Positions 30,316 through 39,646 of a stretch of 64,000 bases of DNA are shown in pieces. A program made the position numbers and the translations under genes. Source of the stretch: Rhynchopus euleeides (lineage: Eukaryota > Euglenozoa > Diplonemea > Diplonemida > Diplonemidae). Position 1 is the first letter of the stretch; each line of letters opens with the position of its first letter. Location: positions 2,046,001-2,110,000 of the forward strand of contig OY723294.1 of the NCBI GenBank assembly GCA_963210315.1, written 5' to 3'. Below the pieces are notes generated by a model. It saw only the letters and a list, made by a program, of their open reading frames with translations, made no database searches and had not been told where the DNA came from.

Positions 30316-30361
30316 GTGCTATACGACGTATATCCGGATCTTGAACGTATATATACGTATA
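30316..30361 (+). repeat. ACGTATATA palindrome-rich flank, copy 1
   Basis: Contains GACGTATATCCGGAT then GAACGTATATATACGTAT. A diverged copy (GACGTATATTTCCGGAT, then GAACGTATATATACGTAT) lies at 31398-31445, so the first MITE lies inside a larger repeated context. The function is unknown. It may be a preferred insertion zone. Confidence 0.6.
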
Positions 30362-30706
30362 CCGTATACGTAAATATTATGGAACGTAAATATTATGGAA
30401 CGGGCCCATTTTTGGCCGGTCCGTTCCATAATATTTACGTTCCAAAATATTTACAGGGCCAGTTGGGGACTCGGTGGTGAGGACGGCTTGCGTCAGGAAT
30501 CGCGCGAAAAGTGCACGAGTAGGTCCCGTCAGGGACTCTGCATGCCGTCCGATCACCTGGTCCAAGTCCCCGAGTCGCAGAAAGCCCTGTAAATATTATG
30601 GAACGAAAAAAATCTGGAACGCCAACCCACCAGCGTTCCAAAATATTTACGTTCCATAATATTTACGTTCCATAATATTTACGTTCCAAAATATTTACGT
30701 ATACGG
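30362..30706 (+). mobile_element. MITE-like element, copy 1 (345 bp, TA-flanked)
   Basis: Terminal inverted repeats start CCGTATACGTAAATATT and are followed by arrays of a roughly 16-bp motif (GGAACGTAAATATTAT) in opposite orientations at the two ends. TA lies on both sides. Each arm is itself an inverted repeat, and the core (about 30453-30592) is an imperfect palindrome starting CAGGGC and ending GCCCTG. There is no coding capacity. Compared with 37035-39083 without its insert, it differs by one extra 16-bp motif near the right end and very few substitutions. TA flanks suggest a Tc1/mariner-like mover, but two-base evidence is thin. Confidence 0.82.
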
Positions 30707-31392
30707 TATATACGCATATACGTTGCAATATACGTTACGTTCTTCCTGTGGGCAATGTGTGGGTGGAGAGGGTCCACGATCCCTAAGGTGCACAGTATGT
30801 GGTACACAGCTTGGCTGTCCACCCTTACGCTAGCCGGGCACGCTTCGCGGTCCTGGTACGGGTCCTACTAGACGAGCGCCGCTCGTTGTTCGAGAGTCGG
30901 GAACATTGCTCAGTCTTGGCGCCACCTTGGCGAGGTAAGGAAACGTTGCATCACCAGCATTGCCCACTACCTGATCGGTGCCCACGTGCCGTACTCGCGT
31001 TAAACGCCGTCTCCGGAGCGAACACGACCAAAAACGATGTGTCGTCTTTGGAAAGACGACAGCACAGCGTGGTCACCACCAGTCAAGACCTGTGTGCCCC
31101 GTCGCCGCTCAGTTGACTCAGAAAGGAACCTCCCCTCTGCACAGGTTCCACCCTGTGCACAGGGGAGGGGGAGGGCGGTGTCTTTCTAACTGCCCAACAA
31201 CATGTGACCACGTAAGGTGCGGCACAACCGAAGCGGAACACCCCGTGGGCAGCGGATTGGCGTTTCACTTCGTTTCAAGGGAAGTATCTGTCGAAGGCAC
31301 AGAGCGGGATATACCCACTCAACATATCCTGCGGGAGAACCCACCCAGGTTACTCCACAGTGACCTGGCCACCGTGCAACAGGGAATTACAT
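30707..31392 (+). other. Non-coding region between repeats
   Basis: No gene recognised. It contains a strong hairpin at 31129-31168 and ends just before the second ACGTATATA block. The stretch may be part of a composite repeat bounded by the two ACGTATATA blocks. Confidence 0.45.
31129..31168 (+). repeat. Strong hairpin with 17-nt arms
   Basis: CCTCCCCT-C-TGCACAGG pairs with CCTGTGCA-C-AGGGGAGG around a 6-nt loop, with a single C-C mismatch in the middle of the stem. There is no associated gene. Confidence 0.8.
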
Positions 31393-31397
31393 AGGGG

Positions 31398-31472
31398 ACG
31401 TATATTTCCGGATTTTCGGGACCTCCGAACGTATATATACGTATATATACATTGGCGTATATATACATCGGC
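31398..31472 (+). repeat. ACGTATATA palindrome-rich block, copy 2
   Basis: A diverged copy of 30316-30361 followed by further CGTATATATACAT motifs. It is immediately followed by the long C-run. Confidence 0.6.
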
Positions 31473-31481
31473 ACATCACTG

Positions 31482-31530
31482 CCCCCCCCCCCCCCCCCCC
31501 CCCCCTTGTACCTGTACAGGGGGGGGGGTA
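31482..31530 (+). repeat. Poly-C run facing a poly-G run
   Basis: About 25 consecutive C (from 31482), then TTGTACCTGTACA, then about 10 G. The C-run, TGTAC/GTACA and G-run form one inverted repeat. The exact run length may be unreliable in any assembly. Confidence 0.8.
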
Positions 31531-31584
31531 CTTTTACCCAATTGGCATTTCCCAGTAAGTGGTGTCAATAGGCACCCCATGGCC

Positions 31585-32203
31585 AAAATGACCCCACCAC
31601 GATTCGCACGGATCCCAAATATCCCAAAGAACGGGTTTTTGGAAAATCCGAGGGGGGGGTCCCGCTGGGTGGGTAGGTGGGGTGGGGTGTGGCTGGTGAA
31701 GGTGGCTGCCTCCCAGCCACCTTCACCCATGACCAGTCCCTGAACCAGACCCACGTTTCATGGGCGAAACTTGGCTCGTACACCACCAAAGTGACCCCAC
31801 TGTGATCCGCAAAAATTCCAAACTTTCAAAAGAAAGGGGTTTTGGAACACCCGAGGAGGGGGTCCCACTGGGTGGGTGGGGTGGGGTGTGGGCTGACTGC
31901 CTCCCAGCCACGCTGACCAGCCCCTGAACTAGACCCGTGTTTCATGGGTGATGCTTGGCTCGCACACCACCAAAGTGACCCCACTGTGATCCGCACAAAT
32001 TCCAAACGTTCAAAAGAAAGGGGTTTTGGAACACCCGTGGAGGGGGTCCCGCTGGGTGGGTGGGTGTGGCTGCCTCCCAGTCACATTCCCTTAGGACCAG
32101 CCCCTGAACCAGAGGCACATTTCATGGACGGTGTTTGGCTCCTAGACCCACAAAGTGACCCCACTACGATTCGCAAAAGTTCCAAACGTTCAGAAGAACG
32201 GGC
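31585..32203 (+). repeat. Tandem repeat, unit 180-203 bp, about 3.3 copies
   Basis: Recognised by repeated blocks: GACCCCAC(T/C)..GAT(C/T)CGCA, then AAAGAA.GGG.TTTTGGAA, a GGGTCCC(G/A)CTGGGTGGG stretch, CTGCCTCCCAGCCAC, CAGCCCCTGAAC.AGA and TTTCATGG. Unit starts are at about 31590, 31793, 31977 and 32157, so spacings are 203, 184 and 180. Copies have diverged, so the array is old. It runs into the dispersed repeat at 32203. Confidence 0.85.
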
Positions 32204-32263
32204 ATTGCTGCACTCTGTCAGAACCAAGGGTCGCAGCTCACCTGAACGCCCACCAGGCCCCCC
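32203..32263 (+). repeat. Dispersed repeat, copy 2
   Basis: Counterpart of 23045-23107 in the same orientation. It begins right where the 180-203 bp tandem array ends, which suggests an insertion boundary. Confidence 0.8.
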
Positions 32264-32458
32264 AACAGGGGGTGAAACCAAAGGGTCCCCCCTGGGGTTT
32301 TTTAACCCAAAATTTTCGAATTCGACATGTCCCCGGGATTTCCACTATGTCGCAGATTTCGACCATTGGGTCAAGAAAACCTAAAAATCTAGGGGGGAGG
32401 TGCTGAAGGATTGCACTGAAAATTTTATCTAACTCGGTCAAAATTCCAGGCACAGGGT

Positions 32459-32636
32459 TTTATTTTCTTTTGGGTGCGTCCACCAAAGAAAACGTGGCCA
32501 CCCACTCGCAGAGGCTCCCGAAAGCTCCAGCATCAGCTCGAGGTTCATGGTGTAGATCGGTGTCTCCAGAAGAAGGGGATGTCCGGTCGAAGAAGACAAA
32601 CGACGAAGACAACCACACAGGCCGCACAAAAAAAAA
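32459..32636 (+). repeat. 178-bp near-identical repeat ending in an A-run, copy 1
   Basis: Starts TTTATTTTCTTTTGGGTGCG and ends GCCGCAC followed by nine A. It matches 36817-36994 at all but one position. A fixed end at an A-run suggests retroposition, but no target duplication is seen. Read on the minus strand it encodes a smooth peptide (IYTMNLELMLELSGASASGW) of unknown origin, so it may be a processed fragment of a real gene. Confidence 0.85.
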
Positions 32637-35600
32637 GGGAAGCAGCGAGTTTGATTTCCGCGTTTGCAGTTATTCCTGTCTGACCCCAAAAGAGTTCTTT
32701 CATCGGAGAAGCGGTGTTTCAGTTTGTCGACAATTCTGATACAAACCCCTTTGTTGCCTTTGATGTGTGTGTGGGGTGCCGAGGGGCACTTCCGGGCATT
32801 GACCCTCCAGATTCGTCGAAGCGAATCTTACGGACTGCCAGGAATGTGTCCTGTCGCGGATTGGAGAGCCCGTCGAAAAACTTCGTGCGAAGGGAAGCAC
32901 ACAGGTGCTTCGCCTTCCTCACTCTCCTGCCTGTTTCCTTCGTGGGCTCACAAATGTGCTTGATGGTTATGGCTGCAAAATCTGGGGAGTCGGTTGGTCC
33001 AGGCATCGACAAGATCTTCTGCAATAGGAGCCTGTGCAAAACATCCAGCCCCAGGCAAGGACGCAGCCCTGTTTGCATGTTCCTGTCTGTTTCCTCTTGG
33101 CCCAGTCAATTCCTCCGGACGAGTGGCGTACCCATCATTGCATGTATGTTGTGTGTCAAGTACATTTGATCGATTTCAATTTTCGCTCGACCCCGTTCTG
33201 CGATGTGCTAGTTATTTCCTCCATTCCTCCATTCCTCTAAACTCCCTTTCCTCCTGCCTCCTGTCGGATCCTGATTCTTAGTCAAGCCACTGCCTTCCGG
33301 CGATTCACATTCCCATATATATTCCGCAACCGCAAATCATCTTTATCGAAACCCCCCTCTGTTTAGCTGCGTGCCTGGGGTTATTTCGATAACGGTGTCT
33401 TTCCGAGGACAGATTTTGAACAGCCCAAAAAAAGGAAAGTGCAAAAGACAGAAGCGGTGCGCTCCGGGGGGCGCAGTGTGTGCGCCCCCTCCGGCCCGTG
33501 TCTTCTAGTGCTGCCACATTTTGGCTGCGGCAAGTTCATTTCTGTGAGAGGGGTTCTTTATCCGACCCTCTCTGAGGCTCTTTTGTGTCTGCCGTTCCCG
33601 CGACTTCTGTCCCTGCCGGCTTCTTGCTCCTGTCTTGGTGTTTGCCTTCCAAAGCTTATAAGAATTGTGGCTGTCTCCTGCGCCAGGAAGCGCCCTGCAA
33701 GCAGATGTAGTGCTGCAGCGGCCCTGGGAGTTCTTTCTGGCGGGTGTCAGCCTCCTCACATCTTTGTTCATTTTGACTCTCGCATTTCGCCAACACAGAT
33801 AGTTGGCGCCCTCTATCTCTTGCAAGTTGTACAGACAACCTTTTCCCCACCCCCACTCGTTGTCTCACTGCCCAAGACCCTTCTCTGACTGCAGCTGGCG
33901 ACAGTAAATGTGCTTACTGCGATGCTCTCTGGTTCCAGTCAGGCAAATATCAAATTGGCTGTTTACCAGAAGGACAATTTTCAACTATCTCCTTGCGGTT
34001 TCATTCTTCTTGTGGTGTCAGGTTTTTTCAGGGAGTCCACGCCAAGGATCTCACGCCAAGTTTTCTGTAAGAACTGTTCGTTCCTTGCCCTTCCTCGCTA
34101 GACATCCCCCTCCTCTACAGCATTCTGATGGAAAATCCTACTATGAACAATCGAAGGGTTTCAATCTGTTGACATCCCGTCGTTCGTCTTTCGTCAGGCT
34201 GCTGTTGCTGCTGCTCATCCCGGGGGTTCATGCCTCCAAACATTTGTTGTCACCTATGAATGGTAAAGGGCAACCCTGCCCAACTGGACCGTGGTGGAAT
34301 CAAGGAGCTGAGTGTGCAGGCACTTTCGTGGTGTGCGTGAGCCTTGATTATGTTACACCATGTCGCTTCCATCCAAACAACTAATTTGCGCAATGCTACT
34401 GGACATCTTCTTTCGATAATACGCTCCCGCCGTCGGCGATGCATATTATATTTCTCACACTCGTGTGAGGGATCGTCACCACAACCAGCCCCGGCGCCAG
34501 ATGGAAGCCACTAGACGTGCTCGATACAGGATCATCACCCAGCAGGTGATTGTGTGTCGAAGCGTCAACACATCAAAACAATTCGGTGTTGTGGCTTTCC
34601 CGTCATTACTTTTGCCCCCAATTCTTGGATTCCACCAGGCTTGCCAGTCCGAACCAATTGTTGGCGAATTTCATGTTTTTCCCTCATTGCCCACCCCCCC
34701 CCCTTTCCTCTTCGGATATAAACCGTTTTCAACTTTCCCCCCTAATTTTTTTGAGCCTTGTCGGCGTGTTTTCATGGATTGCACGGTGATGTGTGCTTCA
34801 CCGATGTCATTCAGATCATCCCCTTGTCTTATTCCTGGCGCATGTCCTGTCAGTGATACTAATATTGTGTCGAAGTTGCTGAACGAGAATCTGTCGTGGC
34901 CACAAAGACGGTGCCACCGCACGGACGAGACTCGGCAATGTAAGAAACTGGAACAAACGAAGTGAAGGGACAAAGGCCCTGTGTAATGCTTGTGTGGGTG
35001 TTTCTGGTCTTGCTGTTTTCTAAGAGCAATATCCGCGCAAAACGGGCCTCCCTGTTCCCGATTTTGCCGAACGATTCCTTTTTGCTTTGTGTGCTTTCGA
35101 CCACAAACGCAACACTCATCCTCAATCACCCCTCTGCACATCGACATCATGCCAGTTTTATCCTCGTCGGAGGTTGAAGGTTATGAGCTATGATAAACCC
35201 ACATTACATTCAATGCTTGGCTTTTTCGAGTCATCTCAGGCGGGTGGTGGCGAGTCATTAACCGTCCCAGCTAGCCGGAGGACACCCGTTTCTTCCAGCA
35301 CATAGAATAGCACACTCGGCAAATCCTTTGTCTCGGTAGTACGAGACAGTTGTTGGAACCCGGCTCCGTCGTTCTTTTGTAGATGGACAAAACACAGAAC
35401 AGAACACATGAGCTCTTGAGGGTTTCGCCGCGGTCCACGACACGGTCACGACAGGCCTTGTTTTTTCGAAGGACTTGACAACTTGCATTTGGGTGCTGCG
35501 AATCGCTCATTGCAGCATGATATGTTACGTTTGGATCACTCTGTGGATAAAATTCTGCTTCCGCTCCAGACAATGGTAGCCCAAGAAGGTACAATTGTCT

Positions 35601-35732
35601 TCCATGAATGAAGCGTGACAAGCTTGCTTGGGAATCTCTGCTCTCGATCGCCCTTCACATTTGCTTTTCTCCCCAACCCCCGGGCACTTTTGTTTTCCTA
35701 TTATCGCAATGGATTCCCCGCCGAGCCCCCAG
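32637..35732 (+). other. Non-coding region, 3.1 kb
   Basis: No gene, RNA gene or clear repeat recognised. Composition is lower in G+C than the gene region, with long pyrimidine-rich stretches, and no ORF shows a domain. Confidence 0.45.
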
Positions 35733-36816
35733 GTCCTGGGCACGACCTTAAACTACCTAAGACCTAGGGAAGTCGTAAAACTCAACCCCACACCCCGAGG
35801 GCTCCCCCAGGCTGGTCCGCCTGGGCAACGGGGTCCCAGTGCATAGCACGGAGCACTGCGACAAAAGAGGGTCCGCCTTTTTCCGTCAACTCTGACATGG
35901 GGAGGGACAGCTGGAGCCACTGGCGGGGTACTGTGTTGACTTCAGGGGGCTCCCAACGTGCTTCGGCACACCGGGTTCTTGGCCTGCGGCGGCATGGTAG
36001 TCGGTCAGAGAGGCCAGCGCTTGGTCGGGGACTACTCAGAGAGGGCGTGTGCGGACTTCAGGGGGCTCCCAACGTGCATCTGCACACCGGGTTCTTGGCC
36101 TGCGGACGTAGATTGCCTAAAGGTTTAGAAACCGGCCGAGCCCGTGGGGGTGACGAACGTACTGCCGGCCCGGGATTGTCAAGGTTCTTTCCCCAGATGG
36201 CTCACCAGTACCACCAAACCACACGGAGAGCAAAACCGCCGGGGAGGGGGTGGGGGAAGGTGGGAAGGGCGGCATGCCGAACTACAGCAAGGATGGCCAA
36301 CAATGCGATCACTGCAAACAAGGCATGGGACACAAGAGGGGAAAAAAAAGTCCTGGGTAAGACGTTAAACTGCCTGGGGGGGCCGTCCCCGGACCATGAC
36401 GGGTGCCTGCACCAGGAGTCTAGCACGGCCGTGGTCCAGGGCATGACCGAAAACTGCTTGGGTAACGAGGCTCCCCAGACCAGGATGGGTGGAGACACCC
36501 GGAGTCTAAATAGTCACACCACGTCAGGCCAGACCTTCGCATTGCACTCCGCGAAGACTGCCACACAGCCGCGGGGCAGGTGTGCAGCCTGTGGAAAACC
36601 TCGTACAGAAAAGACTGTAAGGGACGACAGCCCCGCCGAGGCGATACAGCGCCAGACGCGGCCCGAGTTTCTGGAGACCGACCGGGGAACTGGTTCGTCT
36701 TCAGGATAAGCGCCTCACAGAGGACTGATCCTCACCTGTGTGATCCGTGAACCTCAGCCCCATGGTGCTGGAGTGGAGCGGGTGCCTCGACCTCTTTTCG
36801 GGTTTTTTTCTATTTC
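35733..36816 (+). repeat. Repeat-derived region with motif copies shared with the fold-back element
   Basis: Contains three degenerate copies of a motif of about 80 bp (near 35733, 36355 and 36438: CTGGG-x-A-GAC-x-TTAAACT-x-CCT, then CCC-x-GACCATGACGGGTG, then CACC-x-GGAGTCT). Its reverse complement is in the fold-back element at about 37885-37945 and 38695-38755. A 52-bp direct duplication lies at 35938-35989 and 36054-36105. One long open frame (35897-36709) runs through these repeats and resembles no known protein. It is probably accidental or a mobile-element remnant. Confidence 0.55.
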
Positions 36817-36994
36817 TTTATTTTCTTTTGGGTGCGTCCACCAAAGAAAACGTGGCCACCCACTCGCAGAGGCTCCCGAAAGCTCCAGCATCAGCTCGAG
36901 GTTCATGGAGTAGATCGGTGTCTCCAGAAGAAGGGGATGTCCGGTCGAAGAAGACAAACGACGAAGACAACCACACAGGCCGCACAAAAAAAAA
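36817..36994 (+). repeat. 178-bp near-identical repeat ending in an A-run, copy 2
   Basis: 177 of 178 positions match 32459-32636. Flanking sequences differ completely at both ends. The second MITE begins 41 bp further on. Confidence 0.85.
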
Positions 36995-37338
36995 CCTTTT
37001 CGACGCCGTCTTTCTGGCATGCCTGCAGGTAGTACCGTATACGTAAATATTATGGAACGTAAATATTATGGAACGGGCCCATTTTTGGCCGGTCCGTTCC
37101 ATAATATTTACGTTCCAAAATATTTACAGGGCCAGTTGGGGACTCGGTGGTGAGGACGGCTTGCGTCAGGAATCACGCGAAAAGTGCACGAGTAGGTCCC
37201 GTCAGGGACTCTGCATGCCGTCCGATCACCTGGTCCAAGTCCCCGAGTCGCAGAAAGCCCTGTAAATATTATGGAACGAAAAAAATCTGGAACGCCAACC
37301 CACCAGCGTTCCAAAATATTTACGTTCCATAATATTTA

Positions 37339-37343
37339 CGTTC
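37339..37343 (+). repeat. 5-bp target-site duplication CGTTC, left
   Basis: CGTTC directly before the fold-back element, repeated at 39059-39063. The first MITE shows the uninterrupted sequence TTACGTTCCAAAATATTTACG. Confidence 0.8.
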
Positions 37344-37405
37344 TGGGGTAATCAGGCTGGGGGAAAAAACAACAAATCACAACGAATCACACCCGATCAC
37401 AACAA

Positions 37406-37957
37406 ATCGTCAGCTGATTGAGGGTGTGATATGAGGGTTCTATCCAACAAGGATATCAAGGCGGCACTTTCAAAGTCCTGCCAAGGACAGCGCCACGTGG
37501 GTGTGTGCTTCTGATATATGTTATGTCATCATGTGAACCCTCCCCAGCGTGTGCCAACATCCCTGACACGCTCACGAAAAGCATGACACGGAGAAAACAG
37601 GTGCCGAAACAACCTGCCGAGCACACGGGTGGTGCCACGTTGATCCACGCAGCGATCTCCCATGACAGGAATCCTTGTCGCCACGGCAGAGTCGCCGCAG
37701 ACTGTGGGAGAGGTGTCGCCAGTCACCTTGAGGTTGCAGTGTGTCATCAGGCTAAGACCCGTGCCCTCTTCACCTCCCCTGTTAGGTTGCTCCCATATCG
37801 TTGCCTGCTTTGGGGCCTGAAGGACATAGGGGTCCAGCAGGCACTTGAGCATCGCAAGGCATGAGTGGCTGTTTCAAACTCCTGGTGCAAGCACCCGTCA
37901 TGGTCTGGGGAAGCCCTCCCAGGTAGTTTAACGTCTTGCCCAGGACAACAGATCACA
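37406..37957 (+). repeat. 552-bp direct repeat inside the fold-back element, copy 1
   Basis: Identical to 38216-38767 except T37672 versus G38482. Contains the stretch starting CAGCTGATTGAGGGTGTG and ending CCCAGGACAACAGATCAC. Small ORFs in it are present in both copies but match nothing known. Confidence 0.9.
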
Positions 37958-37973
37958 ACAAATCACAACGCCA

Positions 37974-38155
37974 AATGTTGTGATTTGTTGTGATTTGTTG
38001 CGATTTGTTGCGATTTGTTGTGGCCAGTTGTGATTTGTTGCGACCAGTTGTGACGACTTGTGACCCTTTTGTGATGAGTTGTGATGAGTTGTGATGAGTT
38101 GTGATGAGGTGTGATCTGTTGTGATCTGTTGTGATCTGTTGTGATCTGTTGTGAT
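37974..38155 (+). repeat. Decamer array, TTGTGATTTG/TTGTGATCTG type
   Basis: About 18 imperfect 10-bp units (TTGTGATTTG, TTGCGATTTG, TTGTGATGAG, TTGTGATCTG), close to one DNA helical turn each. An inverted array lies at 38761-38903. Confidence 0.85.
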
Positions 38156-38218
38156 CGCGATCCAAAATTTCAAAAATTTAAAATTTTGGATCGCGATCAC
38201 AACAGATCACAACAGATC
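38133..38218 (+). repeat. Perfect palindrome, 38-nt arms, 10-nt spacer
   Basis: Arms 38133-38170 and 38181-38218 are exact reverse complements. The inner part is GATCGCGATCCAAAATTT. This lies near the middle of the fold-back element and could extrude as a cruciform. Confidence 0.92.
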
Positions 38219-38767
38219 GTCAGCTGATTGAGGGTGTGATATGAGGGTTCTATCCAACAAGGATATCAAGGCGGCACTTTCAAAGTCCTGCCAAGGACAG
38301 CGCCACGTGGGTGTGTGCTTCTGATATATGTTATGTCATCATGTGAACCCTCCCCAGCGTGTGCCAACATCCCTGACACGCTCACGAAAAGCATGACACG
38401 GAGAAAACAGGTGCCGAAACAACCTGCCGAGCACACGGGTGGTGCCACGTTGATCCACGCAGCGATCTCCCATGACAGGAAGCCTTGTCGCCACGGCAGA
38501 GTCGCCGCAGACTGTGGGAGAGGTGTCGCCAGTCACCTTGAGGTTGCAGTGTGTCATCAGGCTAAGACCCGTGCCCTCTTCACCTCCCCTGTTAGGTTGC
38601 TCCCATATCGTTGCCTGCTTTGGGGCCTGAAGGACATAGGGGTCCAGCAGGCACTTGAGCATCGCAAGGCATGAGTGGCTGTTTCAAACTCCTGGTGCAA
38701 GCACCCGTCATGGTCTGGGGAAGCCCTCCCAGGTAGTTTAACGTCTTGCCCAGGACAACAGATCACA
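38216..38767 (+). repeat. 552-bp direct repeat inside the fold-back element, copy 2
   Basis: Offset by 810 bp from 37406-37957, with a single mismatch. The near identity indicates a recent duplication or gene conversion. Confidence 0.9.
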
Positions 38768-38935
38768 CCTCATCACAACTCATCACAAAAGGGTCACAAG
38801 TCGTCACAACTGGTCACAACAAATCACACCACGTCACACCTAGTCACAACAAATCACAACTGGCCGCAACAAATCGCAAAAAATCACAACAAATCACAAC
38901 ATTTGCCTTGTGATTTGTTGTGATCTGTTGTGATC
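38761..38935 (+). repeat. Inverted decamer array (AATCACAACA type)
   Basis: Reverse-complement counterpart of 37974-38155: CTCATCACAA, CTGGTCACAA and AAATCACAAC units. It ends with a short switch back to TTGTGATTTG orientation near 38908. Confidence 0.85.
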
Positions 38936-39058
38936 GGGTGTCCTGGGTGTCCTTGATATCCTTGTTGGATAGAACCCTCATATCACACCCTCAATCAGCT
39001 GACGATCGGGTGTGATTTGTTGTGATTTGTTGTTTTTTTCCCCAGCCTGATTACCCCA

Positions 39059-39063
39059 CGTTC
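39059..39063 (+). repeat. 5-bp target-site duplication CGTTC, right
   Basis: Pairs with 37339-37343 across the fold-back element. Confidence 0.8.
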
Positions 39064-39083
39064 CAAAATATTTACGTATACGG

Positions 39084-39646
39084 TATATTATTCAGAGCAT
39101 TTCGTTGAGAGCCTTCGTAGAGGGTCCAGAATTGCTTCCAACCATGTGGACTCGTCCAGAGAAACTCAATGCAATGTCGAGAGAGCGGATGGCAATTGGA
39201 GGCACTCCTGGACGGCGACCAACAAAAAATCCGCTCACTTGCGCCTTGTGAGGAGGTCTTTCTGTCGGCAATGAACAACGTGGGGCGGCAGGAACTCAAA
39301 GCAAGGGGAGGGGGGCTCCTCCCAGCATTGGCAATTGTGTCACAAAGAGGTGGGTACCCGTAAAGTGCTCCCAGCACACTTTTCGGGAAGTCTGGACGAG
39401 GCCACATCCATTTTTTTGGTCGGTGGTGAAGTATTCGAGCCAGTCTTTCTTATATTACTGTGCGGCCTGTTCGCACATGATGAACAACAGAACCGAACAG
39501 AACACCAACGAAACTTGATAGGCACTCTCCCTCCCACCCCCGCGCCACGAGGCTTTTCAGCTGTACCTTGCCTTTTGCCACCTGCCCGTGCCGTTCCACC
39601 CAGCGTTCGCCCTGACAGGTTGCGTGTTGCGGTTCATGTTTCCACC
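39084..39646 (+). other. Intergenic region before the PPR gene
   Basis: No separate gene. The PPR frame stays open upstream to about 39335, but the residues there do not look like a presequence. A pyrimidine-rich stretch ending CTTTTCAG at about 39560 is a possible trans-splice acceptor about 90 nt before the chosen ATG. Confidence 0.5.

Larger units (their letters stand above)
37344..39058 (+). mobile_element. 1715-bp fold-back transposon-like element with long inverted repeats
   Basis: The ends are TGGGGTAATCAGGCTGGGG and its reverse complement CCCCAGCCTGATTACCCCA. Inverted similarity continues for over 100 bp, through GATTGAGGGTGTGATATGAG to GGATATCAAGG, with one small indel. It is flanked by CGTTC on both sides. 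Inside are decamer-like arrays (TTGTGATTTG and TTGTGATCTG types on the left half, their reverse complements on the right), a 552-bp direct duplication and a central perfect palindrome. No transposase is encoded. A 5-bp duplication and TGGGG ends do not settle the superfamily. It sits inside the second MITE, which supplies the empty-site sequence. Confidence 0.88.
37035..39083 (+). mobile_element. MITE-like element, copy 2 (329 bp), split by a nested insertion
   Basis: The left part is 37035-37343 and the right part 39064-39083. Together they match 30362-30706 except for one missing 16-bp motif. TA lies on both outer sides (37033-37034 and 39084-39085). The right terminal repeat was cut off by the fold-back element at 37344-39058, so the MITE inserted first. 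Confidence 0.82.

Noticed and set aside
30800..31100. tRNA or structured RNA gene
   Set aside because: A GTTCGAG stretch is present, but no cloverleaf with matching arms could be drawn.
35897..36709. 270-codon plus-strand frame
   Set aside because: It spans degenerate repeats, has low-complexity composition and no recognisable domain, and is not supported as a gene.
37505..37864. 119-codon frame present in both internal copies of the fold-back element (also 38315-38674)
   Set aside because: It is conserved only because the DNA was duplicated very recently. There is no transposase or other known motif.
39335..39646. Upstream extension of the PPR protein to 39335
   Set aside because: The added residues look unlike a presequence and overlap a probable acceptor region. 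The ATG at 39647 starts a good targeting sequence.
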